A DNA stretch of 64,000 nt. Origin: an uncultured Erwinia sp. (GTDB lineage: Bacteria; Pseudomonadota; Gammaproteobacteria; Enterobacterales; Enterobacteriaceae). Positions 43,079 through 52,528 of this stretch are shown piece after piece. Position 1 is the stretch's first letter; every line of letters starts with the position of its first letter. Where the stretch lies: the NCBI GenBank assembly GCA_913775305.1, contig CAJYIY010000006.1, positions 1-64,000 on the forward strand, in the 5' to 3' direction. The notes beneath the pieces were generated by a model that made no database searches, was not told where the DNA came from, and was given only the letters and a program-made list of their open reading frames with translations. The position numbers and the translations under genes are program-made.

Positions 43079-44146
43079 ATGAGTCAGCTGCCCGAGAAGA
43101 TGAACGCCGTTGTCTGCCACGGCCCACAGGATTATCGCTTTGAGCAGGTTCCGGTGCCGCTGCCAAAGGCTAATGAACTGGTGATCAAAGTAGAAGGCTG
43201 CGGCATCTGTGCCGGTGACTGTAAATGTAAAAACGGCGCGCAGATGTTCTGGGGGGAAAATCCGTGGGTGAAACCGCCGGTGATCCCGGGGCACGAATTC
43301 TATGGTCGCGTTGCTGCACTGGGTGAGGGCAGCGAGAAGAAATTTCGCGTTGGCGAGCGGGTGATTGCCGAGCAGATCGTGCCGTGCTGGGAGTGCCGCT
43401 ACTGCAAATCGGGCAGCTACTGGATGTGTGAAACCCACAATATTTATGGCTTCCAGAAGGATGTGGCTGAAGGCGGAATGGCGGAGTACATGCGCTTCTC
43501 CGCTAACGCTATCGTCCATAAAATTCCGGAAAGTCTCAGCCACGAAGATGCGGTACTGATTGAGCCAATGGCCTGTGCGATCCACACCGTGGCACGCGGC
43601 GATATCCAGCTGGAGGATGTGGTGGTACTGGCCGGAGCCGGGCCGCTGGGCCTGTGCATGGTGCAGGTTGCCCGGCTGAAAACACCGAAAAAACTCATTG
43701 TTATTGATGCAATGGACGATCGTCTGGCGCTGGCGAAATCGTTTGGTGCCGATGTGGTGATTAACCCCCTGAAGGAAGATGCCGACAAAATTGTTAAGTC
43801 GCTCACCGGCGGCTACGGCTGCGATGTCTATATCGAGGCCACGGGCTCCCCGGTTGGGGTGACTCAGGGGCTGCAGATGATTCGCAAGCTGGGGCGCTTC
43901 GTTGAGTTCAGCGTGTTCGGTAAAGAAACCACCGTTGACTGGTCAATTATCGGCGACCGTAAAGAGCTGGATATTCGCGGTGCGCATCTGGCCCCCTACA
44001 GTTATGAAATTGCTATCGACCTGTTTGAACGCGGTCTGGTGACGTCAACGGGGGTGGTAACCCACAGTTATTCACTTGAACAGTGGGATCAGGCGTTTGC
44101 CCTTGCCGATTCCACCGATTCAATAAAAGTTGTTCTGGTTCCGTAG
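43079..44146 (+). CDS. Zinc-dependent polyol dehydrogenase (EltD-like)
   Basis: A 355-residue zinc MDR dehydrogenase. Catalytic zinc ligands are C41 (CGICAGD), H72 and E73 (PGHEF); the structural zinc loop is C103, C106, C109 and C117; the NAD motif is 'VVLAGAGPLGLCMVQVA'. The sequence reads like erythritol/L-threitol and sorbitol-type dehydrogenases, so it probably oxidises a polyol brought in by the ABC importer encoded next. The exact polyol is not proven. GGAGAGAG precedes the ATG at 43079. The in-frame start at 43040 overlaps the operator and is less likely. Confidence 0.85.
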   Translation: MSQLPEKMNAVVCHGPQDYRFEQVPVPLPKANELVIKVEGCGICAGDCKCKNGAQMFWGENPWVKPPVIPGHEFYGRVAALGEGSEKKFRVGERVIAEQIVPCWECRYCKSGSYWMCETHNIYGFQKDVAEGGMAEYMRFSANAIVHKIPESLSHEDAVLIEPMACAIHTVARGDIQLEDVVVLAGAGPLGLCMVQVARLKTPKKLIVIDAMDDRLALAKSFGADVVINPLKEDADKIVKSLTGGYGCDVYIEATGSPVGVTQGLQMIRKLGRFVEFSVFGKETTVDWSIIGDRKELDIRGAHLAPYSYEIAIDLFERGLVTSTGVVTHSYSLEQWDQAFALADSTDSIKVVLVP

Positions 44147-44215
44147 TGATTTTTTACCGCTGTTATTTCTGTCGTTATTAATAAATAAAAATACTTCCCC
44201 TACAGGAGAATATCC

Positions 44216-45133
44216 ATGTTTTCATTCGTCAAAAAAACACTGCCGATTATTATGGCAGGCGGAATGCTGTTGGCCGCCAACACCGCAGTGGCAAAGCAAT
44301 TAACCATTGGCGTCTCTTTCCAGGAATTAAATAACGATTATTTCGTGACGATGAAACAGTCGCTGGAACAAGCCGCCGCTGAAATTGGCGCAAAGGTCTA
44401 TGTTGCCGACGCTCATCATGACGTATCCAGGCAGATTAATGACGTTGAAGACATGCTGCAAAAGAAAGTCGATATTCTGCTGATTAACCCGACCGATACC
44501 GTGGGCGTACAGTCCGCCGTAATGTCAGCCCATAAGGCGGGCGCGGTAGTGGTGGCCATCGATGCCCAGGCCGAAGGTCCGGTGGACTCCTTTGTCGGTT
44601 CTGAAAACTATGATGCAGGATTACAGGCCGGGGAGTATCTGGCGAAATCCCTGGGCGAGAAGGGCAAGGTCGCCATCCTCGACGGCATTCCGGTCGTACC
44701 GATCCTTGAGCGCGTGCGCGGCTTTGAGGCCGCAATGAAAAAATATCCTGATATTAAGATCGTCACCAAACAAAACGGTAAACAGGAGCGTGATACCGCG
44801 CTGACCGTCACCGAAAATATGCTGCAGTCGGCGCCGGATCTGAACGGCATCTTCAGCGTTAATGATACCGGTGCACTGGGTGCGCTGGCTGCCATTCAGA
44901 GCAGCGGTGCCAAAGTGAAGCTGGTCAGCGTTGACGGTCAGCCGGAGGCAATTAAAGAGATCGAAAAGGCCGATTCTCCGTTTATCGCTACCTCCGCGCA
45001 GTTCCCGCGTGACCAGATGCGCATCGCACTGGGTATTGCGCTGGCCCGCCACTGGGGAGCGAATGTACCGAAAACCGTACCGGTAAAAGTTAAGCTGATC
45101 GACCACAGCAATGCGAAAGGCTTTAGCTGGTAA
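44216..45133 (+). CDS. Sugar/polyol ABC periplasmic binding protein
   Basis: A 305-residue RbsB-type (type I periplasmic binding) protein with a signal peptide (LPIIMAGGMLLAANTAVA). Typical blocks are 'LTIGVSFQELNNDYFVTMKQSLEQAA', 'DILLINPTDTVGVQSAV', 'GKVAILDGIPVVPILERVRGFEAAM', 'FSVNDTGALGALAAI' and 'VSVDGQPEAIKEI'. ACAGGAG lies before the ATG. It follows the dehydrogenase by 69 bp and is separated from the ATPase gene by a stable hairpin, which may favour its higher expression. Confidence 0.9.
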   Translation: MFSFVKKTLPIIMAGGMLLAANTAVAKQLTIGVSFQELNNDYFVTMKQSLEQAAAEIGAKVYVADAHHDVSRQINDVEDMLQKKVDILLINPTDTVGVQSAVMSAHKAGAVVVAIDAQAEGPVDSFVGSENYDAGLQAGEYLAKSLGEKGKVAILDGIPVVPILERVRGFEAAMKKYPDIKIVTKQNGKQERDTALTVTENMLQSAPDLNGIFSVNDTGALGALAAIQSSGAKVKLVSVDGQPEAIKEIEKADSPFIATSAQFPRDQMRIALGIALARHWGANVPKTVPVKVKLIDHSNAKGFSW

Positions 45134-45147
45134 TAGCATTTACTGTT

Positions 45148-45167
45148 CGCTCTGCGTCAGCAGAGCG
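45148..45167 (+). promoter_or_regulatory. Intercistronic hairpin after the binding-protein gene
   Basis: Arms CGCTCTGC and GCAGAGCG pair perfectly over 8 bp with loop GTCA. It lies 14 bp after the stop of the binding-protein gene and 20 bp before the ATPase start, with no T-run. Such a structure would protect the upstream mRNA or partly stop transcription. Confidence 0.6.
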
Positions 45168-45187
45168 ATAACCCGGAAGCGATGCTG

Positions 45188-46678
45188 ATGACACCTTTAC
45201 TGGAACTCAAACAGATTAAGAAATCTTTTCCCGGAGTAAAAGCGCTGGACGGTATTAACCTGACGGTACAGCCCGGAGAAATACATGCGCTGCTCGGAGA
45301 GAACGGTGCGGGTAAATCAACGCTGGTGAAAATCATGTGTGGTATTCACCAGCCGGATGAAGGCGAGATTATTTTACAGGGTAAGCGCTGCAGTCTTCCT
45401 GATTATCGCCACGCCATTGAAGCGGGGATCGGAATTATATTTCAGGAGTTCTCGCTAATCCCTTATATGAGCGCGGTCGATAATATTTTCCTGAATCGTG
45501 AAATAAAAAACCGCTGGGGGCTGCTGGACCGTCGTGAAATGCGCCGCAAAGCCCGCAGCGTTTTTAAACGCCTGGCGGTGGATATTGATATGGACTGCCC
45601 GGTGGAGCAGCTGAGCGTTGCGCAGCAGCAGTTTGTCGAAATTGCCAAAGCGCTGTCGCTGGACGCGCGCGTGCTGGTGCTGGATGAACCGACCGCCACG
45701 CTGACGCCGGGCGAGGCTGACCATCTGTTCAGCGTCATGCACGATCTTCGCCTGCTGGGCGTGGGCATGGTATTTATCTCGCACCATCTGGATGAAATTT
45801 TTGCGGTGTGCGACCGCATCACCGTGCTGCGTGACGGCTGCTATATCGAAACGCTGCCGACCGCCGAGACCGATATCGACGAGCTGGTGAAGCTGATGGT
45901 TGGCCGCAAAATTGAGAATACCTTCCCGGTGAAATCGCACGAGCCTGACCGCTCCAGGCGGCTGCTGGAAGCCAGCGTTCAGCGCACCAGGCAGAGTCAG
46001 ACGGATAACTTCCAGCTGTATGCCGGAGAGATCCTCGGCTTTGCCGGACTGGTGGGTTCCGGGCGTACCGAAACCATCTCGGCGCTGATTGGAGCCAGCC
46101 CCTGCTATCGCAAAAGCGTCAGGCTTAACGGCGAGGAAGGCAGGCTGAACAGCCCGGCTCAGGCGCTACAGCAGGGCATTGGCCTGCTGCCGGAAAACCG
46201 GAAAACCGAAGGACTGGTGCTGCCGTTCTCGGTGGCACAAAACATCACGCTTAACCGCCATGAAAAGCGTGGCAAGATTTTTGTTCATGCCGGCCGGGAG
46301 CGCGACATCGTTCAGCGGCTGATCCGCGCAGTGGGAGTGAAAACGCCCGATGCCGACACCGCAGTGTCAACGCTCAGCGGCGGCAACCAGCAGAAGGTGG
46401 TGATCGCCCGCTGGTTGAACAACGACTGCAATATTTTGATCTTTGATGAGCCCACGCGCGGTATCGACGTGGGAGCGAAGTCAGAAATTTACCAGCTGAT
46501 GCAGCAACTGACTGCAAAAGGCATCTCTATCATCATGATTTCTTCCGAGTTACCGGAAATTATCGGCGTTTGCGACCGGGTGCTGGTATTTCGCGGTGGA
46601 CACATCGTCGCCGAACTGACCGGAAATGAAATCGAATCTGGCAACATCATGCTACATGCCACCGGGAGCGCACAATGA
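45188..46678 (+). CDS. Sugar/polyol ABC ATPase, RbsA type
   Basis: A 496-residue ATPase with two fused nucleotide-binding domains, as in RbsA/XylG. The first half has Walker A GENGAGKS and Walker B '[11 protein letters not shown]'; the signature is '[16 protein letters not shown]'. The second half has '[15 protein letters not shown]', a canonical signature '[15 protein letters not shown]' and '[14 protein letters not shown]', so it is the second half that looks most active. I chose the ATG at 45188, 8 nt after GGAAG, rather than 45182. It overlaps the permease gene by 4 nt. Confidence 0.92.
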   Translation: MTPLLELKQIKKSFPGVKALDGINLTVQPGEIHALLGENGAGKSTLVKIMCGIHQPDEGEIILQGKRCSLPDYRHAIEAGIGIIFQEFSLIPYMSAVDNIFLNREIKNRWGLLDRREMRRKARSVFKRLAVDIDMDCPVEQLSVAQQQFVEIAKALSLDARVLVLDEPTATLTPGEADHLFSVMHDLRLLGVGMVFISHHLDEIFAVCDRITVLRDGCYIETLPTAETDIDELVKLMVGRKIENTFPVKSHEPDRSRRLLEASVQRTRQSQTDNFQLYAGEILGFAGLVGSGRTETISALIGASPCYRKSVRLNGEEGRLNSPAQALQQGIGLLPENRKTEGLVLPFSVAQNITLNRHEKRGKIFVHAGRERDIVQRLIRAVGVKTPDADTAVSTLSGGNQQKVVIARWLNNDCNILIFDEPTRGIDVGAKSEIYQLMQQLTAKGISIIMISSELPEIIGVCDRVLVFRGGHIVAELTGNEIESGNIMLHATGSAQ

Positions 46679-47670
46679 GCGGAATCGAACAGATGTCATC
46701 TACCTCAACTCCCCGCGCTGCGGGACCCGGGCTGGCAAAGCGCTGGGAAAAACTGCTTCACCATCCTGCCGTACTGCCGTTTATTGGCTTCGTAGTGCTG
46801 TTTGTTCTGATGAGCCTGCTGAACGACAGCTTCCTGACGGTCAACAACCTGACTAACGTTGCCCGCCAGGTGTCCATTAACGCGATTATCGCGGTCGGGA
46901 TGACCTGTGCGATCCTTACCGGTGGTATCGATCTTTCCGTCGGTCCGGTTATGGCGCTGGCCGGTTCTGTTGCCGCCGGCCTGATGATGGCGGCTGTTCC
47001 AATACCGCTGGCGGTACTGGCTGCTCTGCTGGTTGGCGTGCTGTTTGGTCTGGCTAACGGTACCTGCATTGCCTGGCTGCGGATGCCGCCGATTATCGTT
47101 ACTCTGGCGTCGATGGGCATCGCCCGTGGTCTGGCGCTGCTGTACACCGGCGGCTACCCGATCTCCGGCCTGCCGGATGTGTTCTCCTTCCTGGGGCGCG
47201 GCACGGTATTCGGCATTCAGGTTCCAATTCTGGTGATGGCGGCGGTTTACGTCGTGGCATGGATTATGCTGCACCACCTGTCATTTGGTCGCTACGTCTA
47301 TGCTATCGGCGGTAATGAAGAGGCTGCGCGGCTGAGCGGTATCCGCGTGCAGCGTTACAAGATGCTGGTGTATGTGATTAGCGGCGTGACGGCGGCGCTG
47401 GCCGGACTGGTGCTGACTTCGCGCCTGATGAGCGGACAGCCAAACGCGGGTGAAGGCTTTGAGCTGGATGCGATTGCGGCGGTGGTGCTGGGCGGTGCGG
47501 CAATTTCCGGCGGTCGTGGGGCAATCATCGGCACGCTGGTCGGAGCGATGATGCTGGGCGTATTGAACAACGGGCTGAATCTGATGAGTGTCTCACCGTA
47601 TATTCAGAATGTGGTAAAGGGGGGGATTATTCTGGCAGCGATTTATCTAAGTTCGGTCAGGCGTAAGTAG
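46675..47670 (+). CDS. Sugar/polyol ABC permease, RbsC type
   Basis: A 331-residue membrane permease of the RbsC/XylH family with 8-10 helices. The family blocks '[29 protein letters not shown]', '[21 protein letters not shown]' and '[40 protein letters not shown]' are clear. It works as a homodimer with the fused ATPase and the periplasmic binding protein. ATGA overlap with the ATPase gene indicates coupling. The convergent LacI-type regulator gene ends 65 bp away. Confidence 0.93.
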   Translation: MSGIEQMSSTSTPRAAGPGLAKRWEKLLHHPAVLPFIGFVVLFVLMSLLNDSFLTVNNLTNVARQVSINAIIAVGMTCAILTGGIDLSVGPVMALAGSVAAGLMMAAVPIPLAVLAALLVGVLFGLANGTCIAWLRMPPIIVTLASMGIARGLALLYTGGYPISGLPDVFSFLGRGTVFGIQVPILVMAAVYVVAWIMLHHLSFGRYVYAIGGNEEAARLSGIRVQRYKMLVYVISGVTAALAGLVLTSRLMSGQPNAGEGFELDAIAAVVLGGAAISGGRGAIIGTLVGAMMLGVLNNGLNLMSVSPYIQNVVKGGIILAAIYLSSVRRK

Positions 47671-47734
47671 AGTCAGGTAGCCGAAGGACTCTGGCCGTGC
47701 CGTGCGTTGAAAGGATCCCCAATCCTCCCTTGAC

Positions 47735-48754
47735 TCACGGCACCAGCAGACTTCCGGTAAAAAATTCCCGGCGCCCGGCGCGATCGCCATCGGTAGTATT
47801 AATCGCGTCAAATAATAATTCCGCTGCAATCTCTCCCAGCATTGCCGTGTCATGATAAACTCCGGCAATACGCATACCATAACTGTCTGCCCTGGGCGGT
47901 TCATCTATCGAGAAAAACTTTATCTGCGGATAGATATTTAACTGGTGGCACAGGGATATGGCGCCAAGTGTAATAATCCCGTTGAGGCCGATGATGTATT
48001 CCGGCTGATTCTCCGGCTGCATCAGCCAGTTTCTGACTTCCTGCTCCTGAGAGATAAAATCATAATCACCGTTGATAATGGTAATTTGGTTTTTCTTACC
48101 GTACAGCGCATCCAGAATTCCTGCCGTTCGGCTCAGGGTGATCTCAGAATTTGCCGGACCGCCGAGAATCAGCATTTTCGACTCAGGCTGTGCGGAAAGA
48201 TATTCCCCGGCCAGCAGACCAATTTTACTGTTGTTGAGGAACACGCCGCTGAGTTGCCTGCCAAAGATGTCTCTGTCTATAAGAATCAATGGGATACGAT
48301 AAGCGCCGGCCTGATCCAGATAGGCGGGTTGATACTGTTTATCATCACGCACTGCCGACAGCAAAATGCCCCGCGCTTTATAGCTGAACAACGCCTGAAT
48401 AGCCTGATTTTCTGCTTCTTCACTGCCGTCGGTATCAAATAACATGATCTGATAGCCCTGTTTACGGGCAATGCGCGAAACTCTCTGGATCAAAGAAGAA
48501 TAAAAAGGGTTATACAGACTGCTGGTGACGATACCAATAATCTGGCTGCTGCTGCTTTTTAATCCCTGTGCAAAGGCGTTAGGAACATAATTAAGCTCTT
48601 TAGCTATCGCATGGATCTTTTCACGGGTGGCAGGCTTAACCAGTTCAGGTTTATTAAACGCGCGGGAAACCGTGATATTAGTGACGCCAGCTCGTCGGGC
48701 AATATCCACGATTGTGGAATTTGGAATCGCTTTCGGCACCGTCATTCCTTGCAT
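47735..48754 (-). CDS. LacI-family repressor of the polyol operon
   Basis: A 339-residue LacI/GalR-type regulator: helix-turn-helix and hinge helix ('STIVDIARRAGVTNITVSRAFNKPELVKPATREKIHAIAKELNYVPNAFAQGL') then a periplasmic-binding-like effector domain ('IIGIVTSSLYNPFYSSLIQRVSRIA'). Its place, convergent with the dehydrogenase/ABC operon, makes it the likely repressor, with the imported polyol or its product as inducer. The start could be 48754 or 48745; AAGGA abuts the latter, so neither spacing is ideal. A near-palindrome at 48782-48793 may be its own operator. Confidence 0.87.
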   Translation of the reverse strand: MQGMTVPKAIPNSTIVDIARRAGVTNITVSRAFNKPELVKPATREKIHAIAKELNYVPNAFAQGLKSSSSQIIGIVTSSLYNPFYSSLIQRVSRIARKQGYQIMLFDTDGSEEAENQAIQALFSYKARGILLSAVRDDKQYQPAYLDQAGAYRIPLILIDRDIFGRQLSGVFLNNSKIGLLAGEYLSAQPESKMLILGGPANSEITLSRTAGILDALYGKKNQITIINGDYDFISQEQEVRNWLMQPENQPEYIIGLNGIITLGAISLCHQLNIYPQIKFFSIDEPPRADSYGMRIAGVYHDTAMLGEIAAELLFDAINTTDGDRAGRREFFTGSLLVP

Positions 48755-48781
48755 TTGCTGTGATTAGAACGCTTATTGTAA

Positions 48782-48793
48782 GGAAGCGCTTTC
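48782..48793 (-). promoter_or_regulatory. LacI-type near-palindrome upstream of the repressor gene
   Basis: GGAAGC-GCTTTC is a 12-bp palindrome with one mismatch, of the GAAAGC-GCTTTC form bound by several LacI/GalR proteins. It lies 28-39 bp before the 48754 start. The same motif is not seen upstream of the dehydrogenase, so its regulator is uncertain. Confidence 0.4.
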
Positions 48794-48923
48794 AAATAAG
48801 CCAGATGTAACACGGGGACGATCCCGCTACGGTAGAGCCGATTTCGGGTAACGTGATGCCTCGCTCGCTGGCATTGCTGACGCCTGGCAGGCGTTCGCTT
48901 CCTAAGCAGAAAAGGGTACGGCT

Positions 48924-49088
48924 GTGGCGGATTCGCCAGGGATTTACCGTGAGGTGCGTGATGAGGCCTGGATGACATCCATTGCCTCTGTGCCTCGTCT
49001 GCTTATTCCTGAACTGTATCAATCATTCAAGCTCACCTCACTGCACGAGTGGCGCAGCTTAGCTGCGTTTATCACGTCATTATACTAG
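48924..49088 (+). pseudogene. Possible gene remnant, 54 codons
   Basis: An open frame from a GTG reads like a natural protein near its end (PRLLIPELYQSFKLTSLHEW, then RSLAAFITSLY). An in-frame ATG lies at 48972. There is a stop five codons upstream of the GTG and no clear Shine-Dalgarno. I do not recognise the family; it may be the end of a decayed gene. Low confidence. Confidence 0.22.
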
Positions 49089-49715
49089 TGCTAATGCATT
49101 CGTGCGTTTCAAACTCGCAGGCTGCTTTTTTATCGTGACAGACGGAAACGTTGAGAGTGATGTCATAACCGAGCGGTAAAAGGCTGCTTTGCAGAGGCTA
49201 AGTGAAGATTTGATAAACAATCGAGGCTGACCCTGTTCAGCCTTGCTGAAAGCAAACGCCAAAGTTGAAAACAGTGACAGGGTATTTTGTCTGTCAGGCT
49301 CTGGTGTCAGTCAGTGCGAACTTGCGTATACGGATCTGCCACAGATTTTACAAGCCAGTTACAACAGGGAGTGACCATTGAGTCGCATTGTTGACAAAAG
49401 GATAGGTATATTTTGGTATTTTTTTGACGGCTTCTGACTTAGAGTAGGGAATCAGCCAGTGGTCTTCAATACCGCTGCTGCCAGCAGAAAAACAGTGAAA
49501 GCCGATACTGCCAGGTGAGTGGATTTAGCGGTACAACCAGGGCCAGAGCTTAATTCAGAATGTTGAGCGGCCTGTTGCTGTGTATCGGGAGAGGGTGGGG
49601 GCGGTTTTTTTGCCAAATCAGCGCAGGAGTGCGCGCTGATTTTTGACAAAACGAGTCCATTAAGCCGGAATGAATCGGCTTGAACGACAATAAAATTCAA
49701 AAATTGCTTAATTAA

Positions 49716-49832
49716 TTAGCGTTTTTTCTTAGGAAAAGATGATGCCCTTATGTCTTTAATATAAGATAAAAGACTATATGCAGAAACGACGATTAATAGT
49801 ATCGCTACTGTCATTAATATCAGGTCGCTCAT
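49716..49832 (-). CDS. 38-residue single-pass membrane protein
   Basis: A short ORF with ATG at 49832 preceded by GAGGAA at 6-nt spacing. It encodes one hydrophobic helix (residues about 3-23: DLILMTVAILLIVVSAYSLL) followed by a polar, basic tail (YIKD, then ending PKKKR). The layout of an N-out helix with a positive C-terminus obeys the positive-inside rule and resembles the small regulatory membrane proteins of enterobacteria. No family is recognised. It lies alone in an AT-rich region between the LacI-type regulator gene and the AraC gene at 50242. Confidence 0.6.
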   Translation of the reverse strand: MSDLILMTVAILLIVVSAYSLLSYIKDIRASSFPKKKR

Positions 49833-50241
49833 TAAATATTCCTCAAAAAATCTTTTATATTTTTTAAAAGAGAAAACGAAAATATAAAAATTATTTATAT
49901 TTTCAACTCACAGGTTTTCAGGAAATTATCATAGATAAAACTATCTAATGTTTTGCTGTGCGTGCGCTTTATCATTAGCTCAACCTCCCATGCCCGAAGA
50001 ATGGCATAAGACCGTAACGAACATGTAAAATTGGGCCTTTCTTGACTGTTAAGGTATGCTACTTGTTACGACAATACTAAGTAAAATAACTTTTCTATCA
50101 AATATCTTTGCCCGTCATTTTTTGTTTTTCCCCCTCAAGGATCGAAAAAGAAAGTTCGGAGCCTTTTTTTAATGGCTTTTTTTGTTTAGATTTCGTGCGT
50201 GGGAAAGGATTCTGCGTATTTAATACAGCAGGTGAAACCAG

Positions 50242-51282
50242 ATGAATCAGCAACTGATTAAGCGACCCATTTCGATAGTGCTACCCAGGCCGGAGGGACT
50301 GTATCAGTTCCACACGGTAGATACTGCAGAAATAGAAACAGAACTTCGTTACGAATTTTTAACAACGAATTGCAAACCTTATACAACGGATATTGCCCAT
50401 AACCGAAGGACCGGAGATCGCAAGACCGATCAGCGGGCAACCGATAACCCTCAGGGAAGCTTCAGTTTGGTGCAGGGGGGAAGCAGCGATACCGTTTTTA
50501 ACCCCTACAAGCCAAACTCCGAGAGCCTGTTTATTTCCCTGCTGCTGCAGGGGACCATCGAGCTGACCGGGCGGACGCCGTTACAGACCAAAGTGCTGAC
50601 GGCAGGATCGCTGGCGCTGTATGAACGAGACAGGCCGCTGCACTACAACAGCGGTCACGTAAAACAGCTGTTTCTGATCCTGCCCTATGCCTACGCGCGC
50701 GCGGCACTGGGTGGCGGTCTGGACGAGCTGGCCCTGTCGCTTGACGACCAGCCGCTGTCACCGTTTATTCGATCTCAGATGATGCTGCTGGACGCGCATG
50801 CCGCGCATCTGAGCACCAAAGCCATTTCCAGTATTCTGGATGGGTTGTATAACGTGTCGCTGCTGATGCTGGCTGATATCGGCAGGGAGCGCGGAAACCG
50901 CATTGAAGGCAGCAAAAATTTTATTTTTTCCGCCGCCAAACGCTACATTGAACAACATTATGCTCAGGTTAATCTCTCGCCCGATGCGATTGCCGTTGCC
51001 CTGCGCTGTTCGCGTTCGGGGCTCGATCGTGCGTTTCTTGAACAGCACACTTCGGTTATGCGAGTGTTACAGGAAGTTCGGCTTAAATCAGCCAGATACC
51101 GTTTAGAAAACTATGCTGAGGAGCGTATTGATACCATCGCTTACCTGTGTGGATTCAGCAGTCCCAGCATTTTTAGCAAGCTTTTCAAGTTGCGTTTTGG
51201 CATGTCTCCTAAAGCCTGGCGCCAGGCTTTTATTAACAGCTATTCGTTCCAGCCTGCGGAAAAGAACAACATCTGCGGCTGA
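50242..51282 (+). CDS. AraC-family regulator with AraC-binding-like domain
   Basis: A 346-residue regulator. The N-terminal half fits an AraC-binding-like (cupin) domain of the NahR/FeaR-like group ('SLFISLLLQGTIELTGRTPLQTKVLTAGSLALYERDRPL'). The C-terminal half is an AraC DNA-binding domain ('VNLSPDAIAVALRCSRSGLDRAFLEQHTSVMRVLQEVRLKSARYRL', 'RIDTIAYLCGFSSPSIFSKLFKLRFGMSPKAWRQ'). The AGGTGA before the ATG is a modest Shine-Dalgarno. Its target is unknown: it is convergent with lldD, and the nearest upstream DNA is gene-poor. Confidence 0.85.
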   Translation: MNQQLIKRPISIVLPRPEGLYQFHTVDTAEIETELRYEFLTTNCKPYTTDIAHNRRTGDRKTDQRATDNPQGSFSLVQGGSSDTVFNPYKPNSESLFISLLLQGTIELTGRTPLQTKVLTAGSLALYERDRPLHYNSGHVKQLFLILPYAYARAALGGGLDELALSLDDQPLSPFIRSQMMLLDAHAAHLSTKAISSILDGLYNVSLLMLADIGRERGNRIEGSKNFIFSAAKRYIEQHYAQVNLSPDAIAVALRCSRSGLDRAFLEQHTSVMRVLQEVRLKSARYRLENYAEERIDTIAYLCGFSSPSIFSKLFKLRFGMSPKAWRQAFINSYSFQPAEKNNICG

Positions 51283-51321
51283 TTAATCGCCTCTGTCGCT
51301 AAGCTGAAAAGGCCAGCAGCA

Positions 51322-51340
51322 TGGCCTCGGGATGAGGCCA
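51322..51340. terminator. Weak hairpin between convergent AraC gene and lldD
   Basis: TGGCCTC and GAGGCCA pair perfectly over 7 bp around GGGAT. It sits 39 bp after the AraC-gene stop and 22 bp beyond the lldD stop. No T-run follows on either strand, so I treat it as a structure that may block convergent transcription, with low confidence. Confidence 0.4.
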
Positions 51341-51362
51341 CCTGTTCCGGTTTGACCCTGAA

Positions 51363-52508
51363 CTACACCAGGCCGTTGTTCACCAGCGAGCTGCGGGTGA
51401 TATCGGCGATCGTTTTCGCGCCGGTCAGCGTCATCGCCACGCGCATCTCTTTCTCAATCAGCGTCAGCAGATTCTCCACGCCTGCCTGGCCTGCGGTGGC
51501 CAGCGCGTAGATAAAGGCGCGGCCCAGCAGCACGCTGTCGGCACCCAGCGCAATCATCCTGACCACATCCAGACCGTTGCGGATACCGCTGTCGGCCAGA
51601 ATAGTGATGTCGCCTTTTACCGCATCGGCAATCTGCGGCAGCGCCCGCGCGGTGGACAGGACGCCGTCCAGCTGGCGACCACCGTGGTTCGACACCACAA
51701 TGCCGTCAGCACCAAAGCGCACTGCGTCACGGGCATCGTCAGCGTCCAGGATGCCTTTAATCACCATCGGACCGTCCCAGAATTCGCGGATCCACTCCAG
51801 ATCTTTCCAGCTGATTGACGGGTCGAAGTTGTTCGCCAGCCAGCCGATATAATCCTCCAGACCGGTCGGTTTGCCGAGGTAGGTGGAGATATTGCCCAGA
51901 TCGTGCGGGCGACCATTCACGCCAACATCCCACGCCCACTGCGGATGAAGCACTGACTGGAAGTAGCGGCGCATAGCGGCATTTGGCCCGCTCATGCCGG
52001 AGTGAGCATCGCGGTAGCGTGCGCCGGGCGTGGGCATGTCTACGGTAAATACCAGCGTGGTGCAGCCTGCCGCTTTGGCCCGCTCCAGCGCATTGCGCAT
52101 AAAGCCGCGATCCTTCAGCACATAAAGCTGGAACCACATCGGACGGTTAATTGCCGGGGCAACTTCTTCAATCGGGCAGACGGAAACGGTTGAGAGCGTG
52201 AAGGGAATACCTTTCGCCGCCGCCGCGCGTGCAGCCTGGACTTCGCCACGGCGGGCGTACATGCCGCACAGACCGACCGGCGCCAGCGCAACCGGCATGG
52301 CCAGCGTTTCCTTAAACAGCGTGGTTTGCAGACTCAGCTGAGACATGTCGTTAAGCACGCGCTGCTTCAGTGCGATCTGCGACAGGTCTTCAACGTTGCG
52401 CCGCAGCGTATGTTCGGCGTAGGCTCCACCGTCGATATAGTGAAAAAGGAAGGGCGGTAACATACGTTTTGCCGCCGCACGATAGTCAGTTCCTGCCGAA
52501 ATAATCAT
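51363..52508 (-). CDS. lldD: L-lactate dehydrogenase (FMN) LldD
   Basis: A 381-residue FMN enzyme of the lactate/glycolate oxidase family that oxidises L-lactate to pyruvate and passes electrons to quinone at the inner membrane. It shows '[27 protein letters not shown]', the FMN-binding '[41 protein letters not shown]', and the catalytic histidine motif SNHGGRQLD followed by '[28 protein letters not shown]'. It is shorter than E. coli LldD by about 15 residues at the C-terminus. Last gene of lldPRD. Confidence 0.96.
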   Translation of the reverse strand: MIISAGTDYRAAAKRMLPPFLFHYIDGGAYAEHTLRRNVEDLSQIALKQRVLNDMSQLSLQTTLFKETLAMPVALAPVGLCGMYARRGEVQAARAAAAKGIPFTLSTVSVCPIEEVAPAINRPMWFQLYVLKDRGFMRNALERAKAAGCTTLVFTVDMPTPGARYRDAHSGMSGPNAAMRRYFQSVLHPQWAWDVGVNGRPHDLGNISTYLGKPTGLEDYIGWLANNFDPSISWKDLEWIREFWDGPMVIKGILDADDARDAVRFGADGIVVSNHGGRQLDGVLSTARALPQIADAVKGDITILADSGIRNGLDVVRMIALGADSVLLGRAFIYALATAGQAGVENLLTLIEKEMRVAMTLTGAKTIADITRSSLVNNGLV

Positions 52509-52528
52509 CAGTTCTATCCTTTATTACA

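Larger units (their letters stand above)
48755..50241. other. 1.5-kb gene-poor region, possible remnants
   Basis: No long credible gene is visible. The left part (48755-49450) has ordinary base composition and fragmentary open frames, including 48924-49088 on the plus strand, which reads protein-like and may be a decayed gene. The right part (49690-50240) is AT-rich and holds one convincing small ORF (49716-49832, minus). I found no inverted terminal repeats or transposase motif, so an insertion element is not supported. Confidence 0.5.

Noticed and set aside
49452..49700. 82-codon minus-strand frame with a hydrophobic C-terminus
   Set aside because: It needs a TTG start without a Shine-Dalgarno, and the N-terminal part is compositionally poor. 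The 38-codon ORF just upstream has much better signals.
48755..50241. Insertion sequence in the gene-poor region
   Set aside because: No transposase motif, terminal inverted repeats or target duplication could be seen.
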